Positions 5,753-6,353 of a stretch of DNA of 6,353 nt are shown piece after piece. Within the stretch, counting starts at the first letter, position 1, and each line of letters begins with the position of its first letter. This DNA comes from an uncultured Peptococcaceae bacterium. Lineage in GTDB: Bacteria > Bacillota > Desulfotomaculia > Desulfotomaculales > Desulfallaceae. Both the position numbers and the translations under genes were made by a program. The stretch covers positions 1 through 6,353 of the forward strand of contig CAJYBN010000163.1 in NCBI GenBank assembly GCA_913064925.1, written 5' to 3'. Below the pieces are notes generated by a model. That model had not been told where the DNA came from and ran no database searches. It saw only the letters and a list, made by a program, of their open reading frames with translations.

Positions 5753-6025
5753 TTCCTCTCTAAAGCATTACAGGAATGCTTTTATAAATTGCAAGACAGA
5801 TGTGGTCCCGCCTTATTATAAGTATCGCAACAAAGATGTGTTTAAGGAAAGCCTTAGCATTTTCATTCTACTCTGTGAATTAAAAATTCATGAACGTTTG
5901 ACTTTATATACATACCCCCTGATTTGTTAAAGGCAGATTCTTGTAAATTTAGTAAAGACAATCCACATATGTTCTAATTGGAAATTATCCCAAAATTAGG
6001 TTCTTTATCGATGCACATGCTAGAT
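5753..6025. other. AT-rich intergenic stretch, possible IS110 left end
   Basis: No coding frame is convincing here. AAAGCATT (5762-5769) and AATGCTTT (5775-5782) form a perfect 8-pair stem with loop ACAGG. IS110-group elements place their bridge RNA upstream of the transposase, which would be this stretch, but I cannot identify target-binding or donor-binding loops. A weak AT-rich stem at about 5973-5998 lies downstream of the Fe-S protein gene and lacks a U tract. Confidence 0.4.
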
Positions 6026-6353
6026 TTAAAACAGCGATTGATTAACCACCTCTGCAATGTCCCTTATTTTTACCTTATCCGCCAATCCTTTAAGTAAAAG
6101 AGCATCTTCAAGCATAAGAAGGCAAAAAGGACAGGCGGTAAGGACAGTCTTAACCTCCGTTTCTAAAGCTTGTTCTATCCGTTTATCGCTTATCCGTGTC
6201 CCGAGTTCCTCATGCTTCCACATGTGGGCTCCCCCGGCCCCACAGCAGAAACTTTTGTTACGGGATAAAGGAAACTCGACAAGTTCGTCTGATATTGCTT
6301 TTACCACTTCTCTTGGGGGATCATAAATTTGGTTATGTCTCCCCAAATAACAT
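6026..6353 (-). CDS. CCG-domain Fe-S oxidoreductase, C-terminal part (HdrD/GlcF-like; 5' end outside window)
   Basis: The frame enters from the right edge and ends at TAA (6028-6026). It reads CYLGRHNQIYDPPREVVKAI, later SFCCGAGGAHMW and TACPFCLLML. This is one complete CCG motif: a Cys, 34 residues, Cys-Cys-Gly, 36 residues, then C-P-F-C. CCG domains bind a non-cubane [4Fe-4S] cluster in heterodisulfide reductase HdrB/HdrD, the GlcF glycolate oxidase subunit, and membrane Fe-S proteins paired with electron-transfer flavoproteins. The CYLGRHN version is, from memory, common in the last, HdrD-like group in anaerobes; substrate and partners cannot be set from this fragment. The TTG at 6346 is not a real start, because the conserved Cys-Tyr lies just upstream of it in frame. 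All visible ligands are intact, so the gene is probably functional. Confidence 0.88.
   Translation of the reverse strand, partial: CYLGRHNQIYDPPREVVKAISDELVEFPLSRNKSFCCGAGGAHMWKHEELGTRISDKRIEQALETEVKTVLTACPFCLLMLEDALLLKGLADKVKIRDIAEVVNQSLF

Noticed and set aside
5706..5930. 74-residue + strand frame right of the IS110 gene
   Set aside because: It starts in the leader hairpin, has low complexity and shows no family motifs.
5955..5970. CCACATAT shared between this stretch and the hairpin at 4325-4385, as possible IS ends
   Set aside because: Eight bases is within chance expectation and the surrounding sequence does not match.
1..6353. CRISPR array, tRNA or rRNA genes
   Set aside because: I saw no regularly spaced repeats, tRNA-like arms or rRNA-like sequence on either strand.

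Overview
The window looks like a Gram-positive, Clostridia-type genome, perhaps a Peptococcaceae relative (Pelotomaculum or Desulfotomaculum kind). This rests on strong AGGAGG-type ribosome sites, GTG and TTG starts, mixed GC content, the IS types and an anaerobe-style Fe-S oxidoreductase gene; the genus is a guess. Much of it is an accessory region: an island of small genes, dead mobile elements and repeats between a toxin-antitoxin pair and a metabolic gene.

Left part (1-1540, + strand). The last codons of a probable hicB antitoxin gene overlap a complete hicA toxin gene. A gene-poor stretch follows. It holds what looks like the 5' end of a group II intron (from 413, with no maturase gene and no domain V), bracketed by two exact copies of a 20-base repeat with a palindromic core. 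Next is a GC-rich gene for a 124-residue protein with a C-terminal ribbon-helix-helix-like segment. A terminator-like hairpin and a C-loop hairpin precede it, and a clear intrinsic terminator follows it.

Middle (1541-4260). A decayed IS21-family transposase fragment lies on the - strand, followed by AT-rich DNA with no gene I can support. Then comes a complete - strand gene for a 585-residue secreted right-handed beta-helix protein with a C-terminal bacterial Ig-like domain. An inverted repeat lies in its leader, and a potentially bistable RNA structure lies further upstream.

Right part (4261-6353, - strand). This is an IS110-family element. Its transposase reading frame is split by one missing base in an A run, but all expected catalytic motifs remain. 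A promoter candidate plus a hairpin covering the Shine-Dalgarno site look like a device that blocks translation from read-through transcripts. A long, well-formed hairpin follows the stop codon. Beyond the element, the window ends in the C-terminal part of a CCG-domain (HdrD/GlcF-like) Fe-S protein, running in from the right edge.

The genes do not form one pathway. The shared themes are mobile-element traffic and RNA-level control. I found no clearly new multi-gene system. The most testable signals are the IS110 leader device and A-run frameshift, the repeat and intron arrangement at 393-796, and the C-loop hairpin facing a G-run ribosome site before the ribbon-helix-helix gene.
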